From G963677485 sp942492855 (GTDB taxonomy: Bacteria; Armatimonadota; HRBIN16): a stretch of DNA of 64,000 nucleotides. Within the stretch, counting starts at the first letter, position 1; every line of letters starts with the position of its first letter. Shown here one piece after another: positions 37,801 to 45,493 of this stretch. The notes beneath the pieces are model-generated. The model worked only from the letters and a program-made list of their open reading frames with translations, searched no databases and was not told where the DNA came from. The DNA lies in the NCBI GenBank assembly GCA_942492855.1, contig OW818647.1:4340001-4404000 (forward strand). Reading direction: 5' to 3'. Made by a program: the position numbers and the translations under genes.

Positions 37801-38184
37801 CGCTTTGTTTTCGTTACCCACAGCGTCATGTGCAACTCCGGGATTCACGGTGGCAACTACTGTGCCGGTACCCGTTATTCCATATACTGCTACTTCGTAG
37901 TCCCGGCCAGAACCTGTGACAGTGCTGGTGCCGGCACCTGGTGCTGTGCCCCCGATGTTCACATCACCTGAGGTGAAGTCCTTAACATTCTTAGTGAAGG
38001 CGACAGTAAAGCGGATAGGCAGCTTATTCGTGGGGTCGGGCTGTCCGCTGGCTTGATTTATGGTCACTTTCGGCGGAACGCTCAGTTCACCAGGAACTAT
38101 GGAGCTCCATCCGGCCAGTGATGCCATCATAAGAATAGCAGATATTCCAATACTGGTGGGGCGCATGCGGTATTTCACACTCAT
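31885..38184 (-). CDS. Giant secreted Ig-repeat protein with ice-binding-like (DUF3494) and dockerin-type domains
   Basis: ATG 38184 is chosen because GGAGGTGA, lying within the last codons of the upstream gene, is well spaced. The 2099-residue protein has a signal peptide, two Ig-like modules of about 94 residues (family A: TINQA..QSDPT..PI.F.V.F), eleven of 104 residues (family B: TISIGAPS..GPVTYTVTY), three more of family A, then a DUF3494/ice-binding-type beta-helix region (33070-32330; INGDIGTTG, GGTYTILPGETLTLDAQG) and a C-terminal dockerin-like pair of calcium loops (DANGDGVVNLFDY and DLDGDGSVTLFDY). DUF3494 proteins bind ice or act as adhesins. The long repeats suggest a stalk on the cell surface. 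It is coupled to the beta-barrel gene upstream. Confidence 0.9.
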   Translation of the reverse strand: MSVKYRMRPTSIGISAILMMASLAGWSSIVPGELSVPPKVTINQASGQPDPTNKLPIRFTVAFTKNVKDFTSGDVNIGGTAPGAGTSTVTGSGRDYEVAVYGITGTGTVVATVNPGVAHDAVGNENKASTSTDNVVFYDITPPAATINQAIGQSDPTRNTPIRFDVVFSKTVNDFSAGDVTLTGTAPGTLTATVTGSGMNYSVAVAGMTGSGTVIASIAAGMVHDYLGNIGTASTSYDNIVTYDVTPPTISISAPSVSLTQNGPVTYTVTYGDADAVTLASNDIQLNATGSAYGNIAVSGTGTTTRVVTISSIAGDGTLGISIAANTASDTAGNLAPAAGPSATFIVDNTAPTISIGAPSAPLTRNGPVTYTVSYNGADAVTLAAANVTLNKTGTANGNIAVSGTGTSTRVVTISGITGNGTLGISIAANTASDTAGNNAPAAGPSATFTVDNTAPTISIGAPSVTLTDDGPVTYTVSYSGADAVTLAAANVTLNKTGTANGNIAVSGTGTSTRVVTISGITGNGTLGISVAANTASDTAGNNAPAVGPSATFAVDNTAPTISIGAPSATLTRNGPVTYTVSYSGADAVTLAAANVTLNKTGTANGNIVVSGTGTSTRVVTISGITGNGTLGISVAANTASDTAGNNASAAGPSATFAVDNTAPTISIGAPSVTLTDDGPVTYTVTYSGADVVTLAAANVTLNKTGTANGNIAISGTGASTRVVTISGITGNGTLGISVAANTASDTAGNNAPAAGPSATFAVDNTAPTISIGAPSAAITKSGPITYTMTYSGANAVTLAAANVTLNKTGTANGSIAVSGTGTSTRVVTISGITGNGTLGISVAANTASDTAGNNAPAAGPSATFAVDNTAPTISIGAPSATLTRNGPVSYTVTYSGASAVTLAAANVTLNNTGTANGSIAVSGTGTTTRVVTISGITGNGTLGISIAANTASDTEGNNASAAGPSATFTVDNTAPTISIGAPSATLTKSGPVTYTVTYSGADAVTLAAANITLNKTASANGSIAVSGTGNTTRVVTISGIVGNGTLGISIAANTASDTAGNNAPAAGPSATFAVNNTLPTISIGNPSVSLTISGPVSYTVTYGNADTVTLAVADVTLNKTGTANGVVAVTGSGTSARTVTISGVTGNGTLGISIAANTASDSAANTAPAAGPSNTFTVDNAAPTISIGAPSATLTQNGPVTYTVTYGGADAVTLATANITLNKSGTADGNIAVTGTGNTTRVVTISGITGNGTLGISIAANTASDTAGNNAPAAGPSATFDVDNTAPTISIGDPSVKLTNNGPVTYTVTYGGADTVTLANANITLNQTGTADGNIAVTGTGTNTRVVTISGITGNGTLGISIAANTASDTAGNNAPAEGPSTTFAVDNTSPTVTVNQAATQSDPTNAEPIHFTVVFSEVVTDFASGDVTLNGTAPGTLSKVITGSGTTYDVAVSGMTASGTVIATLAAGVTHDAAGNASMASTSTDNSVMYDVTAPTVTIDQAATQSDPTNVDPIHFTVVFSEVVTDFAAGDVTINGTAPGILTKVVTGSGATYDVAVSGMNDSGTVIATLAAGVTHDAAGNASMASTSTDNTVMYDVTAPTVTINQAATQSDPTTAIPIHFTVVFTEVVNDFNSSDVTLSGTAPGTLSKVVTGSGTTYDVAVSGMTASGTVIASLLAGVAHDAAGNASLASTSTDNTVTFQKVLNAAAPFASFGGGAGMTNQGTNTIINGDIGTTGASTTMTGFHDSTGDEYTETPLNIGTVIGRIYTAAPPPVIFLPGGPYGGTAETKAIADAAAADALAAFNYLSGLPTTGPDPSASGNLGGITVPPGVYKSAGGTYTILPGETLTLDAQGNDNARWVFQMPTSLTVGAIGAGATPAKVVFKDGVGQADNVYWQVGSAATINTGAEMIGTIIASAGITFSTAGEVILTTLQGRAMSLNASTTMVNTHINVPNASPVHSLSGQVQLGDFIGDVPDQQLIATVNSSANPSVRHSVSLKAQTDGRFTMASNLLPPYDVRMASPHFLTTSASGIAPNHSLVFRLVNGDANGDGVVNLFDYVELDSHYGSNDAMADLDGDGSVTLFDYVVVDQNFGATGK
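34011..37443 (-). repeat. Eleven tandem 312-base coding repeats (Ig-like family B)
   Basis: The unit length is 312 bases (104 codons). Units in the middle (about 35200-37100) are almost identical at DNA level, including silent positions, while the outer units are more divergent. The pattern points to recent expansion or gene conversion. The antisense strand carries a regular ladder of open frames with the same 312-base spacing; these are shadows. Confidence 0.92.
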
Positions 38185-38185
38185 G

Positions 38186-38872
38186 CTACTCACCTCCAAG
38201 CTTTATGTTGAGGCCGACGAACCATCTCGCACCGTTGCCGATGCCAAACTGCCATGCCATGTTGCGCGAAATTGGCTGACGCATGGTGGCGCCAAAAACA
38301 GCACCTGCTGCTATGTCGTCCAGCACATAGTCAACGCCAAAGGTTGTTTTACCTGGGGTACCCCATTCCAAACCCAGCATCCCTGTGAGGTGTGTACCTG
38401 CATCAGAATATCCAGGAATCTGCCAGAGTAAACCGGCTGTTGCCCGGAATTCTTCGCCAAGGCCGAGTGTATGGCTGGCAGTCAGATAGACATCAGTCTC
38501 ATCTACATCGCCGCTCAAATAGATCACTCCAGCCGCGATGCTGGGCATCGAATTATTCTCGTGTGTCAGCATGTATTTTGCGTTGGCACTCTTTACTGCT
38601 GTGTAGTCTTGGATATTGTAGTAACTGATGCCAACCTCGCCGTTCCTGAACCCATATCCGAGGGTTAGCAGCGGGAATATGACTACATTGGTGCCGGAAA
38701 CTACCGGCCGGTCGTAAGCCAACTGAATCTCGAGGCTACCGGCTTCAACGGTCTCTGCTGTTGGAACGTTCAGTATCCCTGTAGCACCGAGTGAGGATGG
38801 TGCGCTGTATGCAGTGGTGGTCACCAATGTCATCAGTGACACCAGTCCTGCTAGAATCTCGTTCGTCTTCAT
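38186..38872 (-). CDS. Predicted outer-membrane beta-barrel protein (YjbH-like start)
   Basis: ATG 38872 has AGGAG upstream. The 228-residue protein begins with a signal peptide (to about residue 23) and continues with alternating hydrophobic strands rich in Gly, Tyr and Thr: LGATGILNVPTAETVEAGSL, LGYGFRNGEVGISYY, IAAGVIYLSGDVDETDVYLTASHTLG and FGIGNGARWFVGLNIKLGG. The GILNVPTA motif recalls the start of YjbH/WbfB exopolysaccharide porins, but the protein is much shorter. The stop TAG lies one base before the ATG of the giant protein, so export or anchoring of that protein is a reasonable guess. Confidence 0.7.
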   Translation of the reverse strand: MKTNEILAGLVSLMTLVTTTAYSAPSSLGATGILNVPTAETVEAGSLEIQLAYDRPVVSGTNVVIFPLLTLGYGFRNGEVGISYYNIQDYTAVKSANAKYMLTHENNSMPSIAAGVIYLSGDVDETDVYLTASHTLGLGEEFRATAGLLWQIPGYSDAGTHLTGMLGLEWGTPGKTTFGVDYVLDDIAAGAVFGATMRQPISRNMAWQFGIGNGARWFVGLNIKLGGE

Positions 38873-39256
38873 ACGCAATGCTCCTGAATCGAATTTCAAT
38901 AGAGCCAATTGTCAAGGTGCGGCAACTGGTTATATCACGGTGCGTTCTGAGCCGTTTCTGTTTGTAAAGACACGTTCTTCAGTTAACCGTATATAGAGCA
39001 TGGCATATCTTAACAAGATAAGTCAATCGTTAATGTGGTATATCCTGGTATTTGAACTATTAATGCATAAATATATACGTTTCCTGTTAGATATACTAGT
39101 ATATATCATTTAATTTACTGTGAAACGTTGGTATATTTACCAGTATTAATATGGGCCCAGATGGGTGAAAATGATGTGAGTGGCGGTATAGGCGACACCA
39201 GATGTGTCAACTGAGGTGGGCGGATGATGTATGTGACACATCCGCCCTCGGGACGG
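38873..39256. other. A+T-rich intergenic region upstream of the beta-barrel/giant-protein operon
   Basis: No gene is seen in these 384 bases. The part 38990-39150 is strikingly A+T-rich, with several TATA-type runs (GATATACTAGTATATATC is near-palindromic around 39090-39110). On the minus strand TTGACA near 38911 and an extended minus-10-like TGATATAAC near 38935 are possible promoter parts. Arms 39218-39226 and 39239-39247 (GGGCGGATG/CATCCGCCC) form a hairpin just after the stop of the glycosidase gene and may end its transcript. Confidence 0.45.
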
Positions 39257-42200
39257 CTATTCGATGCTGATCACAATGGGATAGTCATGAACCATCAAAC
39301 CGTCAATCTCTATATGACCGTCACGGTATGACCACTCGGCTCTCTGAGTGATACCCCAGTAAAGATCGGTAATAGCAACCATGGATGGGGCATGTTCATG
39401 TTTGACCTTCAGTTGGCTTGGGTAGGTGATGAGTTTGTCACTCGTGGCTTCTGCAGACCACAAGGCTACCAGTTTCCGCTTGCTGTTATCACACTGGTAG
39501 CTGATCACTTTGGGGTCTGTTGCATCACCGCTGCATTTATAGTCCAGCTTATACTGCGGCTCTACGTCGCTTACAACGCTGCATACATTCTGTAATGCGT
39601 ATGACATAGGCCGGAATCCATACCCGTCCTGCTCAATGATACCCCAGTCTTGACTGCGGTTCATGTTGTACAAAGCCCACCACGCAGTGGGAGCCTTTAG
39701 CCAGCCGCCGTAGAGATAGAACCGCATGAGGTACTTCGCACATCCATATTCGCCGATGCCAGGGTTATATGCGAACTCTTTTCCGGTCACGTTGGTACCG
39801 AATTCGTTCTGCCAGACCTCGATATTTGTGTTTCCATACTGTGCGAATGGCTTCTTGACCCCATCGATAATCTCCTCCAGCCGATTCCAGCCGGTTTGTT
39901 CTCGGGTTTGTGATAGGTTGATATCTCCATCCATATCCAGGGTACCCATACCGCCTTCGGGCTTATCGATGCCGTATGGATGGAACGCATATGCGTCGAT
40001 ATAGGGGGCAGCGCCCTCTCGAAGCGAAATCTCCACCTCTCTGGGCGCAGGTGCCGCGGTACCACCGTACATCACCTTCAGGGCTGGATTGACCGTCTTG
40101 ATATGTTTCGCGACCGCAGTTAGCAGCTTTCCATAAAGTGTGGGTTCATGCCCTGGGAACCAGCCGTTTTGTTCGTTCCACAGTTCCCACCACGTGATAC
40201 GGTCCCCATATTTGCGGATGACCCAGTCGACATAGTTCACAAAGGCAGCTCGCTGTGCATCTGTCCGTGGCCCGTTGTTCAAGTAGAACGGGTGACCCTC
40301 TTCATATACAGGCCCCATATCACCCCACGGTTGAGCAGACTCGTTGTACAAGGCGTTACCGTAGTTCAAGCCATACAGAATTGATATGCGGCTCTTGACC
40401 AGTTCATTAATCGCGTGGTCGGTCACAGGGTCCATTTGATACTGCCCCTTGACACGTTCTACCGCAGCCCACTCGGTCTGATCGCCCCACTGCCCCACCC
40501 TCACCCATTTTAGGCCGATCTTCATGATGGCACCGAATGACTCATTGACGGTTTTGGCCGTATTCTGCCATGCCGTGAACACATCGCTAGCCGTTACCTT
40601 GGCACCTGAGCTGCCAAGGGCTAGATTTTGCCCTGTGTTGCTGATGACTTCAATTCCGGACAGACGGGCTTTGTAGCCCTGGGACACCTCTGCGTAGTTG
40701 CCACCCGATAACGGCAGCCTGTCGAATCTGATCTTGATAAACTTAGCCAGCAAGGCATCGGTAAATGGGAAGGACTGCACGATCTTATCACCACGCAGGT
40801 CTTGCGATTCGCGAACCGCGGTGTTGTTGACGACAAAACGCGATGTCCATTTCTTGCCGTCCGTGCTGGACAAAATTGTAAACCCCTGTGGGAAGTCCGT
40901 GTTTTTCCAGTACGGGATCAGGTTGACCTGCTTAACCTTCTGCATCTTCGGCAGCTCAATGACTACCCACGGAGCTCTACCGGGGTATGGTGTCGAGTTG
41001 TTCTGACTGGACCAGCAGCTTTCCGAATCGCCATCGATCAGGTGGTCGGGATTGTAAGGGTCTTCGTAGTCTTTAGCACGTGGAAGATGGGTGCAGATTC
41101 CATAGGTGTTGCGGCCAATCTGACCGGAGTTTTTGTGTTTCACAGCCTTCATCGGCTGAGTGTTGCCAGCTTGCAACTGGGCAGGTTTGGGCAGTATCCG
41201 CCAGTAGCCCTGTTCGTCGGTGCAAAGCTGCTGACGGGTGTATCTGCGGCCCTTATCGAGCACCAGGATGCGGTAGGATGTGCGGATTGGGTCAGCTTCT
41301 TCCAGATTGACGGTCACCGAGACCTGGTTTTCGCCAGCAGAAATCGCCTTCAACTTCCAGGTGAGCTTGCGATACTCTCCGATGGGTATGGTGACCGTCT
41401 GTTTCGCCACATCAACAGACTTGAAGCCTGCTCCGGTCTCCATCGACACCTCGATGTTCTGTGCATCACTATCGCCGTTGTTCTCCACCCAGACACTAAG
41501 TTGAGTGGTATCGCCTTGCCGTAAATAGGGTTTCTCAACCCAGGTATTGCCGATTCTAAGCTGTGCACCTGTGTTGATGGCGTACACCTCCACCGAATCG
41601 ATGAGCCATTCACTTGTGCCAGATGCATCCGGTTTACCGTTGACGAACCCTTCGATGCGGCAGTATTTACCACCCCTGCTGCTAAAATCAAACTCCATGC
41701 TCATTTCATGCCACTGCCCGTCCGCGATGTACTCAGGCTTAGGCTGCATTATACTTCTGGCTAGCTCAGTGCCTTCCTCTGAGCTCATGCCTGTCAACCG
41801 AACACCGATGTGGGCGGCTCCTTCAGCCGCGCTGAGCAGTTTATACCTACACATCACCAGCCCATGCGACACAGCGATCACATCACTCTGAATGCTGGCA
41901 CGGTCTGGGGCGGTTGCTTTCAGATGTATCGCATGCTTACCTAAATCCGCATCGTTGGTGACATCCACCACAGCCGAAGGACCATCGGCTGACTCGTGCC
42001 AGTTTTGCGGAAGTGCTCTGGCAGCGGCCACTTGTAACTGTTCGAACTGACCGTTGGCTACCAAATTCGGCATCTTGTCCATCCTTTTCGGGTCGTTACC
42101 GTAACTAAAATAGGCCTGTTTTACCGCCGGGCACCAGCTTCCACGCGCAGGGTTCAGTAGCTCCGCGCTGTCACACACTACAAAGCGCAACGCGGCTTGT

Positions 42201-42721
42201 GCTGGGTTGTCAACACCGATATGCTTCCATGGGATCCGTATCTCGGCTCTGCTGCCTGAATAACCCTCAAGTATCCGATATGCCTCAGGAACCACCACAG
42301 GCGCATGCCATCGTGACCACTCGGGACTATTGGCTCCGTCTTGGCGTCGATGGATCATCACGCTGCCGTCCATGGTATTCGATGGTTGTATGAAGTAATC
42401 CACACCTAACTGTCTGCACGGATATCCCGTGGTGCGATCAAGATCAGCATCAATGGCCACCATGGTTGGGCTCCAGACTCCGGGCTTGATGGCGTCCTGG
42501 CACTTGACCGAGATGATAAGGTGGGTATCATCGGATTTCATATACACATCACTAATGGAATTCACAGAGGCCGGCACCGCCGTTGTGTTAGCACTTAAAG
42601 CACCAGTGCTGATGGGCTTGACACCCTCCCAGTCAGTAGAACCACCACCCTCGACTGCGGCGTGGCATACGAGGCCGACGAGCATGAACAGTATGGTAAG
42701 AATGACCTTGATTTCTGGCAT
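39257..42721 (-). CDS. Secreted multi-domain glycoside hydrolase (clan GH-A)
   Basis: ATG 42721 with AAGGATG upstream starts a signal peptide; the 1154-residue order is then a CBM9/DOMON-like module (about 22-205), a CBM4/9-like module (220-380), a CARDB-type linker domain (GNTWVEKPYLRQGDTTQLSVW), an F5/8-type (discoidin) module (530-690) and a TIM-barrel catalytic domain (700-1080). The clan A acid/base Glu is in WWELWNEQNG near residue 849 and the nucleophile Glu in VWQNEFGTN near 973, as in GH39/GH5-like enzymes. The substrate is a plant or microbial polysaccharide that cannot be specified. Confidence 0.85.
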   Translation of the reverse strand: MPEIKVILTILFMLVGLVCHAAVEGGGSTDWEGVKPISTGALSANTTAVPASVNSISDVYMKSDDTHLIISVKCQDAIKPGVWSPTMVAIDADLDRTTGYPCRQLGVDYFIQPSNTMDGSVMIHRRQDGANSPEWSRWHAPVVVPEAYRILEGYSGSRAEIRIPWKHIGVDNPAQAALRFVVCDSAELLNPARGSWCPAVKQAYFSYGNDPKRMDKMPNLVANGQFEQLQVAAARALPQNWHESADGPSAVVDVTNDADLGKHAIHLKATAPDRASIQSDVIAVSHGLVMCRYKLLSAAEGAAHIGVRLTGMSSEEGTELARSIMQPKPEYIADGQWHEMSMEFDFSSRGGKYCRIEGFVNGKPDASGTSEWLIDSVEVYAINTGAQLRIGNTWVEKPYLRQGDTTQLSVWVENNGDSDAQNIEVSMETGAGFKSVDVAKQTVTIPIGEYRKLTWKLKAISAGENQVSVTVNLEEADPIRTSYRILVLDKGRRYTRQQLCTDEQGYWRILPKPAQLQAGNTQPMKAVKHKNSGQIGRNTYGICTHLPRAKDYEDPYNPDHLIDGDSESCWSSQNNSTPYPGRAPWVVIELPKMQKVKQVNLIPYWKNTDFPQGFTILSSTDGKKWTSRFVVNNTAVRESQDLRGDKIVQSFPFTDALLAKFIKIRFDRLPLSGGNYAEVSQGYKARLSGIEVISNTGQNLALGSSGAKVTASDVFTAWQNTAKTVNESFGAIMKIGLKWVRVGQWGDQTEWAAVERVKGQYQMDPVTDHAINELVKSRISILYGLNYGNALYNESAQPWGDMGPVYEEGHPFYLNNGPRTDAQRAAFVNYVDWVIRKYGDRITWWELWNEQNGWFPGHEPTLYGKLLTAVAKHIKTVNPALKVMYGGTAAPAPREVEISLREGAAPYIDAYAFHPYGIDKPEGGMGTLDMDGDINLSQTREQTGWNRLEEIIDGVKKPFAQYGNTNIEVWQNEFGTNVTGKEFAYNPGIGEYGCAKYLMRFYLYGGWLKAPTAWWALYNMNRSQDWGIIEQDGYGFRPMSYALQNVCSVVSDVEPQYKLDYKCSGDATDPKVISYQCDNSKRKLVALWSAEATSDKLITYPSQLKVKHEHAPSMVAITDLYWGITQRAEWSYRDGHIEIDGLMVHDYPIVISIE

Positions 42722-42823
42722 ATAACCATCCTTGGGTCTGTGAGGTGTCGCGCGTAGAGCAGCACGCAGTGATACATTCAGTAGTGTCGTACGGATATCC
42801 TGCAAATCACCACATACTAACCC

Positions 42824-42866
42824 AACAAAAAAAGCCCGTTGACAAACATCATGTTATCAACGGGCT
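42824..42866 (-). terminator. Intrinsic terminator of the flavin reductase/RACo operon
   Basis: Arms 42833-42842 and 42857-42866 (AGCCCGTTGA/TCAACGGGCT) form a perfect ten-base stem. On the minus strand it is followed by an unbroken T-run (seven Ts) and GTTG, a clear rho-independent terminator. Confidence 0.88.
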
Positions 42867-42885
42867 GACGCGGGAGACTTGGGAA

Positions 42886-43428
42886 CTATTCGCTCTTTTC
42901 GATCAGCTTAGCGGCATTTTCGACGGCCATGCACTGCACGATTTCGCCATAGAAGACCCGATGGTAGTCGCCATCCGGATAGTATCTCTTGTCGAGATCA
43001 CCGCCCAGAGCATTGTCGGGCAGATCGTGTGAATACAACACTTTGCATTCAAAATGAATCACCGATTCATCAATATAAGAGGTATTGATCACGCTGCCAG
43101 GCTTAGCTGTAAAGCCCTGACTGACGAACTTATCATCATCACGACCCGATACTCGGCCGCAGTACGAAACAGCTCGCAACATGCTGTACGGCATCACGTT
43201 GACTGAAAACTCCCATGAGCTGTTGATCAGCCCGAAGCTATATCTAGAGGGCCGCACCATCACGCACATCATAGGCCGACCCCAAACGAAGCCTGTAGTC
43301 AACCATCCGATGGTCATGACATTCGGTTTACCACCAGGGTGTTGAGTGACTAGAAGACTTCCCTCACGGCTGGTCACTTTCACAAGGTGGTCTAGATGCA
43401 GGTTATAATCGGTCACTAGTCGTCCCAT
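42886..43428 (-). CDS. Flavin reductase-like FMN-binding protein
   Basis: ATG 43428 with AGGAGAG upstream gives 180 residues of the flavin reductase (split-barrel) fold: SLLVTQHPGGKPNVMTIGWLTTGFVWGRP is the usual flavin-site start, followed by VRPSRYSFGLI, FSVNVMP and the C-terminal VFYGEIVQC strand. Family members bind FMN and reduce it or act as flavoredoxins. It follows the ferredoxin-ATPase gene by ten bases and may supply its electrons; that pairing is inference. Confidence 0.88.
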   Translation of the reverse strand: MGRLVTDYNLHLDHLVKVTSREGSLLVTQHPGGKPNVMTIGWLTTGFVWGRPMMCVMVRPSRYSFGLINSSWEFSVNVMPYSMLRAVSYCGRVSGRDDDKFVSQGFTAKPGSVINTSYIDESVIHFECKVLYSHDLPDNALGGDLDKRYYPDGDYHRVFYGEIVQCMAVENAAKLIEKSE

Positions 43429-43438
43429 GATTTCTCTC

Positions 43439-45265
43439 CTATTCAAAGAACATCGCGTCGGCATACATATTAGCGAACTCAGCATCACCTGACAGCTCTA
43501 CATACTGAACATGGCCAGAGATGTCAGAGGCATGCAGCCGTCGTTCACGCGACAAAAGGGCAACACACGCTCCCCTGCCTGCCGCGTTACCTACACTGAT
43601 GACTCGATCTGTTGGCAATTTCGGAATGAGCCCAAGACCTATAGCGGATGTGGTTCGTATGTAGTTACCAAACGCTCCAGCTAATAGTATCTCACCAATT
43701 TGACCGACTGTGATTCCAGCCTTTTTACATAGCATCAAAATGCCGGCATAGACGGCCGCTTTGGCGTTCTGAACCTGACGGATGTCGCGCTGGGTAAGCA
43801 CAATATCATCGCCGGTACCGGAGATATCTGCATCAACTATGACAAACTCATTGCCGTTTTGCCCGGGGCGGATTCTAGCGAGTAATGCCGCATCTTCACA
43901 GTAGGAATCATCGGCTGATTGCAGTCGACCAGTATCATCGAGAAGCTGTGTCCGCAGCATCTCGCTGACCAAATCGACTAGCCCTGTTCCGCATAATCCC
44001 CGCGGTGGGTGCCCATTGATGGTCTCCAGCTTGATAGTACCATCTACGAACTGTAAGGAGCTGATAGCCCCATCTTGAGCTCTCATCCCAGCAGAAATGG
44101 AGCCACCCTCAAAACACGGACCAGCAGCGGTGGCGGCCGCCTGCATCTTGCCGTTGTGAATCAGCACCATTTCGCCATTAGTACCAATATCCAGCAGCAT
44201 GGCCGTATTCGTTTTAGCATCTAGCGAGGTGGCCAGGATTCCCGAAGTGATATCACCACCGACATAGCTGGCGATATTGGGCATGAAGTATACCAGCCCT
44301 TCGCGGCAAATGGACAATCCAACCTCATAAGCGTAGAACTCAAGCTGCTGGGTGTTCACAGGGATGTATGGTGCTTGGGCGATGGCCGCCACGGGTAGTG
44401 CCAAAGCAAGGTGCAGCATCGTCGTATTTCCGGCGATTTCTGCGGCGTAGATATGTTTACTCTGGATATTGGCTTGCTGACACATGTCAGTGATCAAGCT
44501 GTTGAGTGCGGTGATGACGCATTTACGTAGTGTCTCTGCCCCATCCTCCTGCGATGCATACTCGATACGAGAGATCACATCACCGCCATATTGGGTCTGC
44601 GGATTGAGTGTAGAGGAGACCCCACATTGTTCTCCCGATTCGAGATGGAACAGATATCCCACAATAGTCGTAGTGCCGATGTCGAAGGCCACACCGTAAA
44701 TCAGGTGCGTCGTGTCGCCCGGTTCGACGGCCACAAGCCTGTCACCACACCGGGTGACAGAAACTCTATAGTTCTGGCTACGCAGTGTTGACGGCAATTC
44801 CTGCAGCATACGCAGATTACCTGCTACCGGAAGCTTTAGTCCGCCTACTGACTGCAGTACGCGTTCGATGTCCCCACGCTGGTCCTGCAGTGATGGTTGG
44901 GGTAACTGCAAGCACACCTTCTGAATACATACATCCACATCTGCATCGGTTTCAATTCCATTTGATAGGACGGCCATTTTCGCAATGACGGGTACATGAA
45001 CAGTCATATCACCTTCGGGTACACAGCAACACGCCAATCTCCAACCTTCGGTTAGCTGCTCGTCGCTCAGAAGTTTCAATTCCTGTGGAGTGGGTTCGTT
45101 GCAGGCGCCTTCGATCTTAACCTTGCATTTACCGCATGTACCTTTTCCATTACAACTGTGATCAATAGGTATTGCGTTCTGTTGAGCAAGATGCAACAAA
45201 TCTAGGGTGTCATCTGTATCTACAGTCTTGTTATTCGGCATGTATCTTACAGTGTAGCTATTCAT
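43439..45265 (-). CDS. RACo/RamA-type 2Fe-2S ferredoxin with ASKHA ATPase domain (DUF4445)
   Basis: Such proteins use ATP to reduce Co(II) corrinoid proteins to Co(I) and so reactivate methyltransferases. The first 95 residues are a plant-type ferredoxin with the cluster motif CNGKGTCGKC and a later Cys in LACCCVPEG. A linker (100-185) leads to the ASKHA domain: AFDIGTTTIVGYLF, AEIAGNTTMLHL, LLDIGTNGEMVL and GAFGNYIRTTSAIGLGLIP. The 608 residues match the family. AGGTGG precedes ATG 45265. No corrinoid protein or methyltransferase lies in the window, so the target is unknown. Confidence 0.9.
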   Translation of the reverse strand: MNSYTVRYMPNNKTVDTDDTLDLLHLAQQNAIPIDHSCNGKGTCGKCKVKIEGACNEPTPQELKLLSDEQLTEGWRLACCCVPEGDMTVHVPVIAKMAVLSNGIETDADVDVCIQKVCLQLPQPSLQDQRGDIERVLQSVGGLKLPVAGNLRMLQELPSTLRSQNYRVSVTRCGDRLVAVEPGDTTHLIYGVAFDIGTTTIVGYLFHLESGEQCGVSSTLNPQTQYGGDVISRIEYASQEDGAETLRKCVITALNSLITDMCQQANIQSKHIYAAEIAGNTTMLHLALALPVAAIAQAPYIPVNTQQLEFYAYEVGLSICREGLVYFMPNIASYVGGDITSGILATSLDAKTNTAMLLDIGTNGEMVLIHNGKMQAAATAAGPCFEGGSISAGMRAQDGAISSLQFVDGTIKLETINGHPPRGLCGTGLVDLVSEMLRTQLLDDTGRLQSADDSYCEDAALLARIRPGQNGNEFVIVDADISGTGDDIVLTQRDIRQVQNAKAAVYAGILMLCKKAGITVGQIGEILLAGAFGNYIRTTSAIGLGLIPKLPTDRVISVGNAAGRGACVALLSRERRLHASDISGHVQYVELSGDAEFANMYADAMFFE

Positions 45266-45434
45266 CGGGGTTTACCACCTAATACTAACCAGATATATCA
45301 TAATGAGTGCAAAGCTGCACCACCAGTTAATATACTAAACCATCTCTCCATTCTGTGGCTATTCACGGTAGCTGGATGGTAATATCGTGCTATGATTTGT
45401 CACGATGAGGACGAACGGACCATACTGGTTTCGG

Positions 45435-45440
45435 TATAAT
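45435..45440 (+). promoter_or_regulatory. Possible minus-10 element for the secreted protein at 45494
   Basis: A perfect TATAAT stands 54 bases before the start. The minus-35 region is weak (near GAACGG). The intergenic gap 45266-45493 holds no other clear feature, apart from the presumed divergent promoter of the RACo operon. Confidence 0.3.
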
Positions 45441-45493
45441 GAAACAGGGAGCGGCGTAAAGATTGCCGTAACTTTCTACCAATCTTCAGACAG

